Below are positions 1 through 13,900 of a stretch of 64,000 nucleotides of DNA, piece by piece. This DNA comes from Casuarius casuarius. Lineage: Eukaryota > Chordata > Aves > Casuariiformes > Casuariidae. The notes under the pieces are model-generated. The model ran no database searches, was not told the origin of the DNA, and was given only the letters and a program-made list of their open reading frames with translations. The DNA lies in contig PTFA01000318.1 of the NCBI GenBank assembly GCA_003342895.1, positions 605,495-669,494 of the forward strand, in the 5' to 3' direction. Position 1 is the stretch's first letter. Each line of letters begins with the position of its first letter. The translations under genes and the position numbers were made by a program.

Positions 1-3000
1 CTTTTACCAGCTAACAAGAACAGACAAGGTCACCAATGTAACCTTTATGGTCACACTGGCAACTGAATGAAGGGCAGCAAAGGCTTATGCCTGTGTTTAC
101 ACAGAGCAGCAGCACTGCTTATTATCTACCTATTTTATCACAACTGACTCACGCAAGCCACCTTGAGAATTAGGGACTTCTTTTGGGATGATTTCTGACT
201 GACTGAACATTTTTCCTTCCCTCCGGCATACCAATTACCCGAAAGGAATTTGCCTCGAGTTCTGGATGACCGCAAAGTACCTTGCTTTCTACTGACACTG
301 CAGGTTACCGAAAGCAGAAGAACAGCTCCAGCTTTACGTTTCACTTACCTGTACACAGGATCAAAAAAGGAGAAGCAGAGGAGGCGTTTCACACACCTTT
401 CACCGAGCCCTGGAAGAGGCATGACAGCATTGCGCTAGGTGTCAGCTACCCTGGCTACTTTACGGAACCCACAGAGCTGTTAATCACTACTTTGCTCAAC
501 AAACTGGGAGTGCTGGAAAGCCAGGCCACTCCCCGCACCTCAGTGCATGTCGGGAATATTGACCTACCCACTTTTCCTCCTCCAAGCAGCTGACAGGAGC
601 ACTCTCTTAGTCACAGTTACACCTACAGGGAGGCTCCAGTTAACACTTTAATCACTAACTTTATAATGAGAGGCAGCTTGCTGACTCTTACTAATTATTT
701 GCTGACAGGGTACACCCTAAAACCTCTGTGCTGAAAGCACTGTTACACTTCGAACTCTTTTCATATTGGTTTTCTAATCTATAAAGTATTTTCTCCTTTT
801 CCAAATGGACATATATCTTCAGTGTTTAATCTGATAACCAATATATATAGTCAGTTGAGGCTTAAGTACGACTATATGAAATCATAGCATTGTGGCAATA
901 TTCATGACAACATAGTTTGAGCACCTAATCACATGCAACTATATTATTCAATCGTTGCTTAACTGCATGATAGCCTTATGCATATTATTCATTAGGCAAG
1001 AGCTGTGTCTGGAAGATGGACTGCATCACTACCAGGTTAATTTCTCAGCACCTAATTGTATAAGCAGATATTTAAGCTGGGGGGTGGGGGGCAGGAACCA
1101 CACACCTTATTGATTGCTAGGTCTTTTTGACCAAGCAATTTATCCATGAGATCAAGCCTGAAACAGAATGTTATTGAGCCACAGAGAAGAGCATGAACAA
1201 TACCGAGCCAGAGTTTGCCTTCATACCAGTCCCATGCACTGGACTTGATATCAAGTTACTTCTGCTTTCTATCAGTTTACACAAAAGGGAGTCAGGTCAG
1301 ACCCTTTCTACTTGATTCCAGCTCAAACCATTACCCCCTGATGTATTCCACTCAAAAGCTAGACTCACAGTCGTACATAAAATGCAATATACTTCTTATC
1401 TGGAATTGCAGTTTATGCTGTAGTCTCTAGCTCTGCACCAGAACAATATTTAACAACAGATTACATTAGCATGTTTAGCATGGAGAAAACTTTCAAGACA
1501 CAGTAATAAGTAAAGGAGTTTTTGGCTCAATTCACAACAGCATAGAAGCTCCAAGTTCTGGTAAGCTTGGGGCTTCTCATCAAGCTCCACCTCTCCTGTA
1601 CAGATAACACAAATCCATATAACTTCCAGAGCTGTTTACATCCAGAGGTTTGGTCATTACTATCACAACTTCAGACACTTAAGCGTTTTTCCTGACACTC
1701 CTGGATTAGACAGCTAGAACAGAGAGAAAAAGCAGGGCCTACCTTCACACCTGTAAACCAAGGTAAAGTTGAATCCATCTGTATCTGACAAGTATGCTCC
1801 TCTGACAGACATTTACATTAAGCACTAGGAGATAGTTGAATAGTTTTCCAACTGAAGGCCAGGTCATTACCTTACACTAAGACTGGCTTATACTAGGTTT
1901 ACTCTTAGGTAAGTCTAGTCCTGATTCCCAACACTGTAGTAGCTCATTTAAGTTTTTGGGGATATCTAAGTCTACAGAAGAGTTTTGAAGTCCTGATGCT
2001 TCATTACTTAACTTAGATTCACGCAACGATGTCCCACTAAGAAATTAATTTAATAAAGCAGTAAAAAAATTAAGGTAATAAAAGGATATAGTTCTTATTT
2101 CCAATTAAACCAAGTGGGTTGATTTTTATATTGGCTTGGTGAATGCGGCTTGGGCTTGTTTCTAGTTTTCATTTCCACGCTTCAACTACTCCTACCTATG
2201 GTCTAGTTCTGATCTCATTTGAGTTAAAGTCAAACGCAATTAACTTAAGTTTCTTTGTGGAGATTACTCAGTGCAGAGCAGGAATACATAGCACATAAAG
2301 AAAAGATGCCTTTAGGACCACAAAGCAGAGAAATGCTAGTCTATTGTGAATTAAAAGAATGAGAGAACACTCCTCTTCCTTTCGTAGGGAGAGAAATGAT
2401 CATGTGCAGAGGAAGCATCATTTCTTGTCTTTCATAATAAACATAGTTTATATGCCCTAGAAATCTAACAAAGTCACAACTTGGTTATATTATTTCAGCC
2501 CTTAAAAGAAAGGTCAATGATGACTTCTGTAGAACAGGCAGGGAATGTGGCAATCCCCGAGTCTTTAAAGACTAAGCTACATTTTGGGCTCCTTGCAAGA
2601 TTAATATTCAAATAACTTTAAGTTAATAAATAATTAGCAGTTGGAGTTCAGCTGCTTCACAACTTGGCCTCAAGTCATTAGCAAATGTATCGCTAAAACC
2701 ACAAAAACTACTAAAAATTAGGAAAAACCGTCAGAGATTCCTCTTCTCTTTTTATAGTACACAATCAGAATAAACAGGCTGGCCATGGAAAGATCATACA
2801 GGCATGCTGGACTTGGTTAAACTGATTTTTTAGAAGCACAACCCTGTACACACAAGCTCACACCAGATTTCTCTGTTTCATAATGAAAACAAAAATTCCA
2901 AGCATTGGGTGCAAACAGCTGTGCCTGGACAATTCCTGACCCTCGACTTCAAACACGGAAAATTCTTCTTGGACCTTCTGAGACAGATACTACAAGGCAA

Positions 3001-5188
3001 AGATCAACCCAGAATCCTCAGCTGACGAGATCTGAAGTTTACGTAAAATGCCAAATAATCACTTTACCAGTTCTTTCCTTTGTACTACAACAATGACCGG
3101 GAAGATTGTTTTGCTAATAGTAACAAAGCAAGGGATTCAAAACAACTGGGTTTACCTTGCAAAGGATCTACTATTCTTCAGCAAGATGATTTTCTGTTTT
3201 CCCACCAAAGTACCAACATAAACACCTGTGTGACAGGATAGGGTTCTTTTGTAGACACAAGCATGGCCCAGAAAAGAAACAAGGAAACAGCTCATTAGCT
3301 TGAATCAGTAAATATGTAAAGCACACGCATCCACTCTAACTCTTTCCTGTCTTTGGCAAGCTATACAACTATCCCTCACACATCACATTAGGAACTTGTG
3401 ACCCCCTAGAATTCACAGAACAAGTGGAAAAGGAGCAGACCTGAAGTTTGTGGCAATTTATGTGCTGAGGGCTATGCTTTCCACACTTTTAATGGAAATG
3501 ACACTTCCCAGACACTGACCTTCCCTGTGCTGGAAAGCCCTTGGTAAGTATCAGGCCCTTGCAAGTCATCATTGGAAGGGTAAATCCTACCTAATAGGCT
3601 GAACCCCTATTAGTCAGGCATCATGATTTTGCACCGATTATATCTCATGAAGTCATCCATATAGAATTACAGAGATTTATAAAGCCATAAAAGTATTTTC
3701 ATGGCCTGGAGCTATGAAACAAAGGGCAGAATCAGACAGCACTAGCCTGTAGAAGAGAGCTATAGTCGTGCAGCTTCTTGCTCTAACCAGGAGCACCCAA
3801 CCAGAAACTGGGTCACAGCCTCACCACACTCAGCTAACTTACAGAGCAATTCTAAGCTGTGATATCTCTGCTCTCAAAAGATCTTCAAATCCAGACCTCC
3901 CTCAGCTGCCACATTCTGTGCAAAACATTGTTCTCCCATAGCAACTCTATCCACATCTTTCCTCAAATCTCTTGCTAGTGTGTCCTTGTACATTTGCACA
4001 TTTTCTGCCTTCAAGGCAGGAATCCCCTAGACCATCTTCCTTCTTGGATCTTAGCTTGAGACCCAGGAGGTTTCCCAATAAACAGCACAGCAGCAATTTC
4101 TCCCCCCACCTGTACTCTAGGATCCTCTTATGCACATGGTTACTCCTCTGTAATGCTCACTCGAGGGTCACGTGACTGTGGCACCTGACTCCCATTTCCA
4201 GTATTCTAGGGAGCTTTTCTTTAATTCTTTCTTTCTTAAGGGAGTTATGTCTTATTACAAGGTGGGCTGTCTGCTATTTTCTACTCCCTTTAAAAATGTC
4301 CATCTAGTCTCCTCCATAATCAAGTGGTCATACTAGATCTACACTCCCTGAAACTTTGAGGAAGCTTCAGATTCAGATCTAAATTCCCCCTTGAAACTCT
4401 CCCTACCATGCCTGTGAAGGGGCACCTACCTTGCTGCAGCTGGAACTGTCATTTCAAAATAAGTAGTTATTCATTCTGCTACTTCTACACTTGCCTTTAG
4501 ATTTGAGTACAAATTGGAGGATTTGCTCTGCAAAGTTTTGTGTGAGTATTCAAGAGAGGACAATTATTGTGTCCAAGTTTTCCTTGTTCTCCTCATCCAA
4601 AGATATCCCAAATCATAAAGCAAACTTCAGCAATAACCATAATTCCAACATATTTTGAATCACCGACTTACACAGATAGGTATCTATTTTCCATGTACTC
4701 CATGAAGAAATGCAACTGTCTCAGCTGTGCTCAAAATCAGCCCAAGAGTCACATTATAAATACACAAACCTTAACAAAAATGTTTCTTAATAATTAGTAT
4801 GAGTTATATTTATAAAGAACACAATGCAAATTGGACATTTTTTTCAAGACTTAGGAAGGAGGCAAATACTGTTCTGCAGTACATAGCACTGTCTAATGAA
4901 AGATAACATATCTCTAACATACAGTCTGCAGCACTGTCCTGAGCCTTGTTGAACATGCCTGCCTATTACTGAACTCAAGGAGATCTGGGAAAGGCTGCTT
5001 ACCAACGTGCTGTCAGTGTTTACTACCCTACTGGGCAGATCTTAAAAGATGTTCTCTCTTTTTCTGCAGATTTTCATCTTCTGAAAATGCACACAGTTCC
5101 AGATCCTGAGATACTCTCAGCACAAACAAGTCTCTGGCAAATCTCAGAGCAGAGCTCAGCAGCCCATTTCTTGTATATAAACTGCAAG

Positions 5189-5218
5189 GTATATTAAAAA
5201 AAAAAATTTTTTTTAATA
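5189..5218. repeat. Homopolymeric A/T palindrome
   Basis: TATATT followed by an 11-A run abutting an 8-T run and AATAAG makes a near-perfect A/T palindrome. It is probably a retroposon tail junction or slippage product. Confidence 0.6.
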
Positions 5219-5884
5219 AGTTGCACTTCAGGATTGTCACTATTACATACCATACAACTAAAATGTAAATGCTCAGATAAATATTCCTGCTGCATAGCCA
5301 TTACGCTGAGTCATAGTTATAAAGCAAACACCTCCTAATGTTTAATTCATTAATTCATTCAGTGCTAGGTTGGACGTGAGTTAAAGAGCATTTATGTAAA
5401 TATCCTTTGTCATAGTCTATTTAAACACTTGAGTGGTTAATAAAAAGTAGCCTCGATTTCTAGACATCATTTTGTTCACACTTGCCAACGGCAAGCATAA
5501 TTCTTCACACAATACTCTCCTTCCGGGCACCCAATGGATGTGACTAACAAAAGAAGAGCCTATGCTCGCAGGCATTACTAGAATTTATAAACTTCAGGAA
5601 AATTGTAAGGATGAGGGAGGATGTGGAAACTGGGTTTAACAGACATTACACTGAGATTGAGATTATAATACCATTTTAATGAATAAAAAGAGTGTGTGAC
5701 ACAAAACTTGGTTATCTTCTTTTCCATATTTTACAAGACTGTAATTTTTTGGGCCAAGTTTCCTCATGGTATAAAATGATGAAATTTGGCCAACACTAGA
5801 GAAAAAAAAATCTTTTAGTTAGAAAGCATCATTAGGGGACCTAGGGGACCTAAGAGATCCAATCACAAGTCACCAGATAGTACT

Positions 5885-6015
5885 AGGAGAGTCAGTTAAC
5901 TTATCTTGTGCATTCGTTCCTCACTTGTGGAATGGAAATAACATTTCTGACCTTCACAGGAGCCTCTGAAAAAATAAAGTCTATGCATGCCTGGAAAGAG
6001 CTCAGCTACTGTAGT
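5885..6015 (+). repeat. MIR/CORE-SINE-like relic
   Basis: The stretch GAGTCAGTTAACTTATCTTGTGCATTCGTTCCTCACTTGTGGAATGGAAATAACA, followed by CTTCACAGGAGCC, resembles the core and 3' part of MIR elements (CAAGTCACTTAAC...CCTCAGTTTCCTCATCTGTAAAATGG). It is highly diverged and the identification is by eye only. Confidence 0.4.
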
Positions 6016-8346
6016 GTCTTCTCGTATCAGGTGCCCAGATACACAACATGAAGAGCATAAAGGCACTTATTCCACCCCATTTACTCAAGCACCCAATTTC
6101 AGACTTTGTTAAAGAGCTGTCACACACCAGAGCGTCTCCTGTACAGATAAGGCCGTAATTCTGGCATGGCAGCAAAGCACGCAGAAATGATTTTCAGACA
6201 GCCTTACATATATAACACTCTGTTGAATACAAGTTTTCAGGTTGTAAAGGAATAGCATGGAAACAGTACTCTATAGTTCTTGCTATGTAATTATGAAGTG
6301 AGGAATCAGAGGCTGGTGGGAACGGAGGGAATGCATGGCAATTGCAGCCTGCCTCTGTGCCTGACTAGCCCACACTCCTCAGCCTGCAGTTGCTGTGCAG
6401 TGCAGACATTCTTCAGATTGTCTCCTAGCGGCTCTGTACAGTGTACAGTTCTTCATTGTATGCTGCTTTGTACAAGTAACTTGAGTGGTACATCGAAGTG
6501 CCCTGAAGCTAGCATAAAAAGAGGAAAATTGGAGACTTGAAAACACTTCCATAATGAATATTGACTGCTTAAGCAAGTACCACCCCTGCAGTACACTGTA
6601 AAACTTGTTTGGATAGGGAACTTACTTTTTACTTTTCATACTGCATAAAATACCTCAACAGACATTAAAAGAGCTGATCTTTAAGTGTCTGTGGCTTTTA
6701 TTTATTTAGCTGCTCTTGAAAATTATACAGAGGGCGGTGCAAAGGGGAGTGCAAAGCAACACTGATGGGGCTGACTCAGTGAGGTTCTACCTTGTGTCTG
6801 GCTGTTTGAAGAGCTTCTTGACTCCTCAGTTCTCCCCACGAATGTCCAGCCTCTATCATGTATATGACACTGGGACATTCCTCAGGTCTAAGGACTCTTC
6901 CTGCTGAAGCCTACCCCACAGACGCTGTGACTGCTTGTTCTGAATCCCCCCTGTCCTTCCGTAATGCTGTTCTTATATTCCTTTGGGAGGAGTTCAGCTC
7001 TCTAGCATCCTTTACAAAGAGTAAATACATTTATATACTTACTGTTTCACAGCATTCTCATCCTGTTTGCTCTCATAGATCACATTTCTGATCATATTCT
7101 ACTGTTTTTCTTCTCATTCAGACAACCAAATCCCTAACCCTTCTGAGTAGGGTCCTAGAGCACAATGAGTGCTGTGTACTGTGGATGGCAGTTATATGTC
7201 AGCTCCACGGCAGAGGCGGTGGCATTTCAATGGCATTGGATGAAACGATGCTCTCTCTCATCTCTGAAGGGCTAAACTCTCTCTTGGTGCTTGGTCACGC
7301 ACGTAAAACTTCTGCTAGATTTCATGAGAATTAATGAGGCTAAAATTTGATCTCATCGTTGCAGGTATCTGAACAGCTTTCTGGTCTAGAAGTGCTTTGG
7401 AAAAACAAATCCAGATAAGAATGGAGGCACCTGGAACACAGTTGTATATAGAAGCACTATCTGATTTGGACTATGAACTCAGCATGCTCCTGTGTAAATC
7501 AACATAAACAAGTCAATAGATGTTTAGAAGATGCTGAATTTCTGGGAAGATTCTTTCCTGCACAGTTGTTCAGAGGGTGTGTCTGCAAGTCTGGAATCTG
7601 ATCCATCTGAAACTGTCATTCTCAGCCCTGCAGGTGATATCTTGTTTCTAGCCAACACACATGCCCCTACAAGTGAAGAATCTGAACAAGCTGCCCACTG
7701 GAAATGAGAATTCAGCCTCTGGGATGGTGTCGTCCCACCTCCTACAGAGCATTTGGCAGCAGGGAGAGGTACCACACTCGCAGAAGGCAACCCTCACCTT
7801 CGGAAACTGTGGGCTGCTGCACACTGAAAGCAGTGTTCAAGGAAGAGGAAGTTCAATCAGCCAAGAAGCTATAAAGAAATAGGAGTGTCTTTAGGACCGT
7901 GAGTTGCAAGGTATGCTCCTCCAGGTCTGTGCGGAAAGCACAGGTTCTAACAGGTGCAGGAATGGAAGCAACTTCAGGCTTGAAATTTTATGCAAAAGAC
8001 ATTGCAGAAAGGGGAGCAGCATCTGAGCAGTAAATGGCCTGCTGTTACTGGAGGCATGTGAATGGGGAGCTGAATGGCCCTCTTCCAGAGCACCTGGTAG
8101 CTGCACAGTTCCTCACTGGCCCCTGTGTACTTCCATAGTAGTTACTTAAGTAGCACTGCCAGAGTTGCCACTGGATTTGTATGCTTTCATTTCTGACACT
8201 ATATTTTAGAAAAGAAACGTTTGTGAAAAACCAAGAAATATCTACTGAAATACCTCGAAACTGAAGACTCACAGATCAATGACCATTTTTACAAGATGGA
8301 TCTGAATGTTCATCCTGATACCACTTTCTTGACTTATGATGTTACA

Positions 8347-10320
8347 CAGAATCACAGAATGGTTGAGGTTGGAAAGGACCTCTGCAGATCATCTAGTCCA
8401 ACCCCCCTGCTCAAGCAAGGTCACCTACAGCACATTGCCCAGGACTGTGTCCAGACAGCTTTTGAATATCTCCAAGGAAGGAGATTCCACAACCTCTCTG
8501 GGCAACCTGTTCCAGGGCTCAGTCACCCTCTCACTAAAGTTTTTCCTCATGCTCGGATGGACCTTCTTGTGTTTCAGTTGGGGCCCATTGCCTCTCGTCC
8601 TGCCACCAGGCACCACTGAGAAGAGGCTGGCCCCATCCTCTTTACACCTGCCCTTCAGATACTTATACACATGGATAAGATTCCCCCCTCAGTCTTCTCT
8701 TCTCCAGGCTGAACAGGCCTAACTCTCGCAGCCTTTCCTCATACGAGAGATGCTCCAATCCCTTCATCACCTTAGTAGCTCTTCGCTGGACTCACTCCAG
8801 TAGCTCCATGTCTCTCTTGTACTGGGGAGCAGAGAACTGGACCCAGTCCTCCAGATGTGGCCTCACCTCACCAGGGCTGAGTAGAGGGGGAGGATCCCCT
8901 CCTTCGACCTGCTGGCAATGCTCTTCCCAATGCAGCCCAGGATACCATTGGCCTTCTTGGCCACAAGGGTACATTGCTGGCTCAGGGTCAACTTGTCCAC
9001 CAGGACTCCCAGGTCCTTCTCCGCAGAGCTGCTTTCCAGCAGGTCAACCCCCAAGCCTCTACTGGTGCATAGAGTTATTCCTCCCCAGGTGCAGGACCTT
9101 GCACTTGCCTTTATTGAATTTCATGAAGTTCCTCTTTGCCCATCTCTCCAGCCTGTTGAGGTCCCTCCGAATGGCAGCACAGTCCTCTGGTGTCTCAGAC
9201 GCTCATCCCAGTTTTGTATCATTAGCAAACTTGCTGAGGGTGCACTCTGTCCCTTCATCCAGGTCATTGATGAATAATTTGAACAACACCGGACCCACTA
9301 TTGACCCCTGGGGGACACTGCTAGCTACAGGCCTCCAACTAGACTGTGCCACTGAGCACAACCCTCTGAGCTCTGCCATTCAGCCAGTTTTCAGTCCGCC
9401 TCACTGTCCACTCATCTAGCCCACGCTTCCTGAGCTTGCCTATGAGGATGTTATAGGAGACAGTGTCAAAGGCCTTACTGAAGTTAAGGTGAACAACATC
9501 CACTGCTCTACCTTCATCTACCCAGATAGTCATCCCATCCTGGAAAGCTATCAGATTGGTTAAGCATGATTTCTCCTTTGTGAATCCATGCTGAGTACTC
9601 CTGATCACCTTATCCTTTACATGTTTAGAGATGGCATCCAGGATGAGCTGTTCCATCACCTTTCCAGGATCGAGGTGAGGCTGACTGGCCTGTAGTTCCC
9701 TGGGTCCTCCTTCTTGCCCTTTTTGAAGACTGGAGTGACATTTGCTTTCTTCCAGTCCTCAGGCACCTCACTTGTTCTCCATGTCCTTTCAAAGATGATT
9801 GACAGTGGCCTAGCAATGATGTCTTTCAGCTCCCTCAGCACTCACGGATACATCCCATCAGGGCCCAGGGACTTGTGGATGTCAAGTTTTCTTAAATGAC
9901 CTCTAACCCAATCCTCCTTGACCAAGAGAAAGTCTTCCTTTCTCCAGACTTTCTCCCTAGTCTCCAGGATCTGGGATTCCTGAGGGCTGGTCTTAGCAGT
10001 AAAGACTAAGCAAAGAAGGCGTTCAGTATCTCTGCCTTCTCTGTATCCTTCGTCATCACAGCCTCTGTCCCACTCAGTAGCAGGCCCACGTTTTCCCTAG
10101 TCTTCCTTTTGCTACTGATGTATTTGAAGAAGCCCTTCTTGCTGTCCTTGACATCCCTGGCCAGATTAAACTCCAGACGGGCCTTGGCCTTCCTAATCCT
10201 ATCCCTGCATACTCGGACAATGTCTCTATATTCCTTCCAAGTGGCCTGTCCCTGCTTCCACCTTCTGTACACTTCCTCATTCTATTTGAGTTTTGCCACC
10301 CATATGTTGGATTTGCACTC
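8347..10320 (-). mobile_element. CR1 LINE, 5'-truncated, minus strand
   Basis: The 3' terminus lies at the left end and reads, on the minus strand, TTCCAACCTCAACCATTCTGTGATTCTGTG, a typical avian CR1 end. Broken ORF2 pieces follow on the minus strand. At 10006-10272 is the pre-RT region (RKAKARLEF, KDSKKGFFKYIS, AEILNAFFA). At 9656-9841 are reverse-transcriptase motifs (PEDWKKANVTPVFKKGKKED and NYRPVSLTS). At 9339-9659 is the QHGFTKEKSCLTNL / DVVHLNFSKAFDTVS block. Between 8425 and 9054 lies the C-terminal domain ([26 protein letters not shown]). Stops and frameshifts separate the pieces, so it is inactive. The 5' edge near 10320 is approximate. Plus-strand frames of up to 203 codons here are antisense shadows. 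Confidence 0.95.
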
Positions 10321-10574
10321 AAATAACAATGTTTTCAAAGATTAACAGTCCTTTTGTCTCTACTGTTCATGGTCAACTGCCTTTGTTACCTGAAATTTCA
10401 GCAAAGGTGACATTCTTCTGGGGCTGGATCCTTCCGCTCCCTCCACCCCACAGCAATAGGCAAGGCCCTACTGAGTCCAGGGTATGTTTCCTCCCAGCAC
10501 AACAGACTTCACATGGTTACAACATATGCGTAACTGCATGCTGCAAAATGAAGAGCAAGATCTGTTTCAGTGTC
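10321..10574. other. Spacer between a CR1 and repeat copy A
   Basis: About 250 bp of non-repetitive sequence. No gene or regulatory structure was recognised. Confidence 0.5.
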
Positions 10575-10990
10575 AGGTGCTTGAGTGCACCCACTGGTCT
10601 TGGCCCTGACCAGCCTCAACTGGGACCTCCACACACCCCCTCTGCCCATAGGCCTGGGAACCCATTTAAGCTCAGTCTTGGCCATTAAGTCTCAGTCTGA
10701 GCTATGCTGCAGGAGTGGTAGTCCTGTGCCTGGTTCTGGACCTTGTTGGCCTAGTCTCTGACCTGTGGACTGGCTCCTTGGCTAGACCTTGGATTGGCTT
10801 CATTGCCATGAAGTTACCTGATGATCTGGACTCTGAAACTAGCTGTGATCTCTGGGTGTGCCCTGTTCCCTTGCTCAGCTACTGTAGCATGGGTCCCTGC
10901 CTGGTGAGGCCCCTGCCTCACTGGCCACAGTACGGCCCTTGATTTCTGGTTCCCTGTCCCTTAGGGACCTGCCAGCCTTTGCTTTGCCTG
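10575..10990 (+). repeat. Unclassified GC-rich interspersed repeat, copy A
   Basis: About 415 bp, much richer in G+C than its surroundings and colinear with 16720-17146. Shared blocks include GAGTGCAC near the start, then AGCCTCA.CTGGG.CCTCCAC, then CCATTTAAGCTCAG. Later come TGCCTG.T..TGG, CCTGATGATC.GGACTC, TGAGGCCCCTGCC..CTGGC and CCCTTAGGGA near the end. No coding pattern is convincing. The TTTAAG motif and G+C content could suit an LTR fragment, but no LTR ends are visible. Confidence 0.75.
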
Positions 10991-13900
10991 GACATTCAGC
11001 ATACTGCAAAAATAGGTGGTGTTGCAGAGCAGGGGGGTGTTTCCTTCTTAGGAAAGTCTCTTTTCCTTTTGGGCATTCGGGGGATCAATAATTACACTTC
11101 ACCCTTAAAAAGCTAATAAAGAAACCCTATCTATCATTATTAATTGATTAGGATCAGCTCACACAAAAGTAATTGTGGTAAGTGGGAACAAGAAGATATA
11201 TAAAATGAAAGAGGCAGGGCTTTTGAACCACACAGCAAAGGAGCAGCAGCCCCTTTGCACTGCAGTCCAACGGCAGCCTAAGCTGATCTAACTGGTGACT
11301 GCTGCAGGGCTCTCCCTGCAACCCATGTGTGCCTGTACTGGCAACTTTCGAGCCTTCAGTGCAGCTACTTAAAACTCCTCACCTTTCTTCTTTTAAACCA
11401 GGCAAAGTTTTTGCAGGTGAGCTGATCAAGCTGTGTGCTGAGCTGTTGCCAGAAGCAGTGGGGCAGATTGTTCTCCAGAGCCAGTCAGGCTTCAGCGGCA
11501 GAACATGGCAAGCTGCAGTGGCCCCTCATGGCTTCTGCAGCAAAATGTGCATCAGAGATGTATTTGAGACTGCTGCTCTCCCTCGGCTTCCTTTTCCAGA
11601 GTGACTGGCTGCAATGCCAAACATCATGCATCTAAGATGAGTTCATTCAAAGGGCTTCATTTGTAACGGTGGGGTTTTGCTTTTTTTTTGCACTAGAAAA
11701 TAAAAACACATGACAGAGAAGGTAATTAGAAGAGTATTGAGCTAAGATGTTCAAATGCAGGTCTTCTGTATTCCGGTATTTAAATATGATCTAATCTACC
11801 AAATTATACATGTCATTCTGCAACATTCTTAATTTCTGCAAGCTACTAGGGCCTCTGCACTTCCATGTAAAATCATTTGAATTATTAGCTGCGGAAGTCT
11901 TTTCAGGTCGGAAATGACTTTTGATGGAATGAAATATCCGTGCAAACATTTATTTATAACTGAAATTTTCCAAACTGAAAATCTGGTCATTCATCTTGCA
12001 AAAATACATACATTTATTTTTAATTCAACAGCCAAAACAAGAAGAAAACAGCTGTTGGATTTTGCTAAAAATCTTTGAGAATGTAAAAACAGAAAATTTC
12101 TGCCAGCTCTCACATAGGCTGTCTGTACTGATCTCATCTGATTTTCTCTGGTTCTTTTCTCCACAAGGGCCCTTTTCAGAAAAACATCTTACTTCAACCT
12201 TCCCTGGTACATTAAATAACTTACAGAAAATGATGTTGCATTATAAATGGTCTATGCAAAAATCATATACTAATGAGAATAACTTGATATGCCAACCACT
12301 TCTCTTACACTGGGCTTCTTCCCACTACTTTACCTTTCCTTGACTCTTTAGACTATAAACGGCTTTGGCTACTTGTCAGCCTTTGACATGGTCTGCAAAG
12401 AATTGAAAAATGTGACCATAAATAAATGCTAATACTAATAAATGTTTAATTTAAGTCAACAGTACTGCAACAGACAAAAAACCCCTACAAATTCTGCTGT
12501 GAGGAGTGCCTGCCCTGTAGTTCTAGGATAACATAGATGCAGTCAAGTGAAAGTACCACAAGATGGTGCAACCCCAAGGATGTTGCTATTTGGCTGATAC
12601 AATTCATTTTCACAAAACCACATGTGTAACTCAGTGAAACTGGAATAAAGTTCCCACTGACAGGGAGTACAGAGCTGCCTGCTTCTCCCTGCACCAGAGT
12701 TACCAAGGCACTGGTGAGAATGTCCTCTGACTCTCAGGAGTCCAGAGACAATATCACAACTATGTTAAAACTTATGTTGGAGAGATGCTTTAAAAGCCCA
12801 CATAATTCAACAACAGTGTAAAGGAGGCTCTTAGAATTTTAAAATATATCTTTATAAGTTCAGGGAATGGTCAAATGGAGAAATGAAGACAAGAATACAA
12901 ACTCCGACATACTAAATGTAAAGGCACAACAGGGCAGACACAAAACGTCTCTTTTAAACTTGTCTTGGCACCAGGTTGGAATATAGCTGCCAGGACAACT
13001 GATCCCACAGGAATCAGTGAATGTGCAGACCTCCGTGACCCAGGCGGAACAGGCACTTGGGTTCCCCGGAGGAAATGAGCAACCCATCACTGAAGACTGT
13101 TCAAGAAACTTGGGGGAGGAGAGATGATTCTTATGTAGAAGAAGAATAATTAAAAGATTGAAAACAGAAGGAATAAATGGTCACTTGTCATATCGGAGAG
13201 AGTGGATCGAAATCCCACAGAGATATGTATTGGGGCTTGTGCTATTTGATACATAGACAATCCAGAAGGTAAAAACTTTGCTCTCCACAATCCGCGTTAT
13301 ATTAAAAGGAAAATTCTTGTTCTCCAAAACTCCTTAAATGCCACACAAGTACTGTACGACACATAACAAGTCTCCCATCAGTGACCTCTTGAGGATACAG
13401 GCACTCATATGTGATCAAGGTTGGAGGAAGGTGTTCAGGACAACTTCAGTGCAAGAGGAGAAGTATTCTTACAAATAAATAACAGTCCAGGTGGAATGAA
13501 CTCCAAACTAGTGAAAAGCTCAGTGTTAGACAAATGGATTTTGGACTTGGTCTTGAACTATATCTTACCCTTGAGAAGAGCAAGATGTGAACTCCGTACA
13601 GTGACTAAAGGCTGCTGTGCCAGAATCCACCTCAAGGTGGAACTGTGGACCTGCGTGGGCCCACAGAGAAGGAAAAGCATTAATCAGAGAGCTACTCTTT
13701 TTTTTTCCCCTTTATAAATACTTGCAATCAGTATAACACCAGGTCTGAGCATTTCTTACCTCGTTTTAATTTTTCACAGAAAACTGAAGGGGGACAAAGC
13801 TCAGAGAGTGTGTTCCTGCGTGCAGGATGTTTCATGTATAGGTACCGTTGTGTTACTGGTCTTCCACATACTTCCTGGCCAAAAAGGACACACGGGGAAA

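Larger units (their letters stand above)
1..8346. other. Left flank, no supported gene
   Basis: AT-rich non-coding DNA. Open frames are short, without splice logic or family resemblance. The few structures seen are the A/T palindrome near 5.2 kb, a MIR-like relic near 5.9 kb, and a decayed reading frame at 7421-7827 (see findings). Confidence 0.6.

Noticed and set aside
8336..8722. 128-codon plus-strand frame
   Set aside because: Antisense of the CR1 3' end and C-terminal coding part.
8808..9419. 203-codon open frame on the plus strand
   Set aside because: It is antisense to the CR1 ORF2 on the minus strand; the same DNA encodes recognisable CR1 motifs in the other direction.
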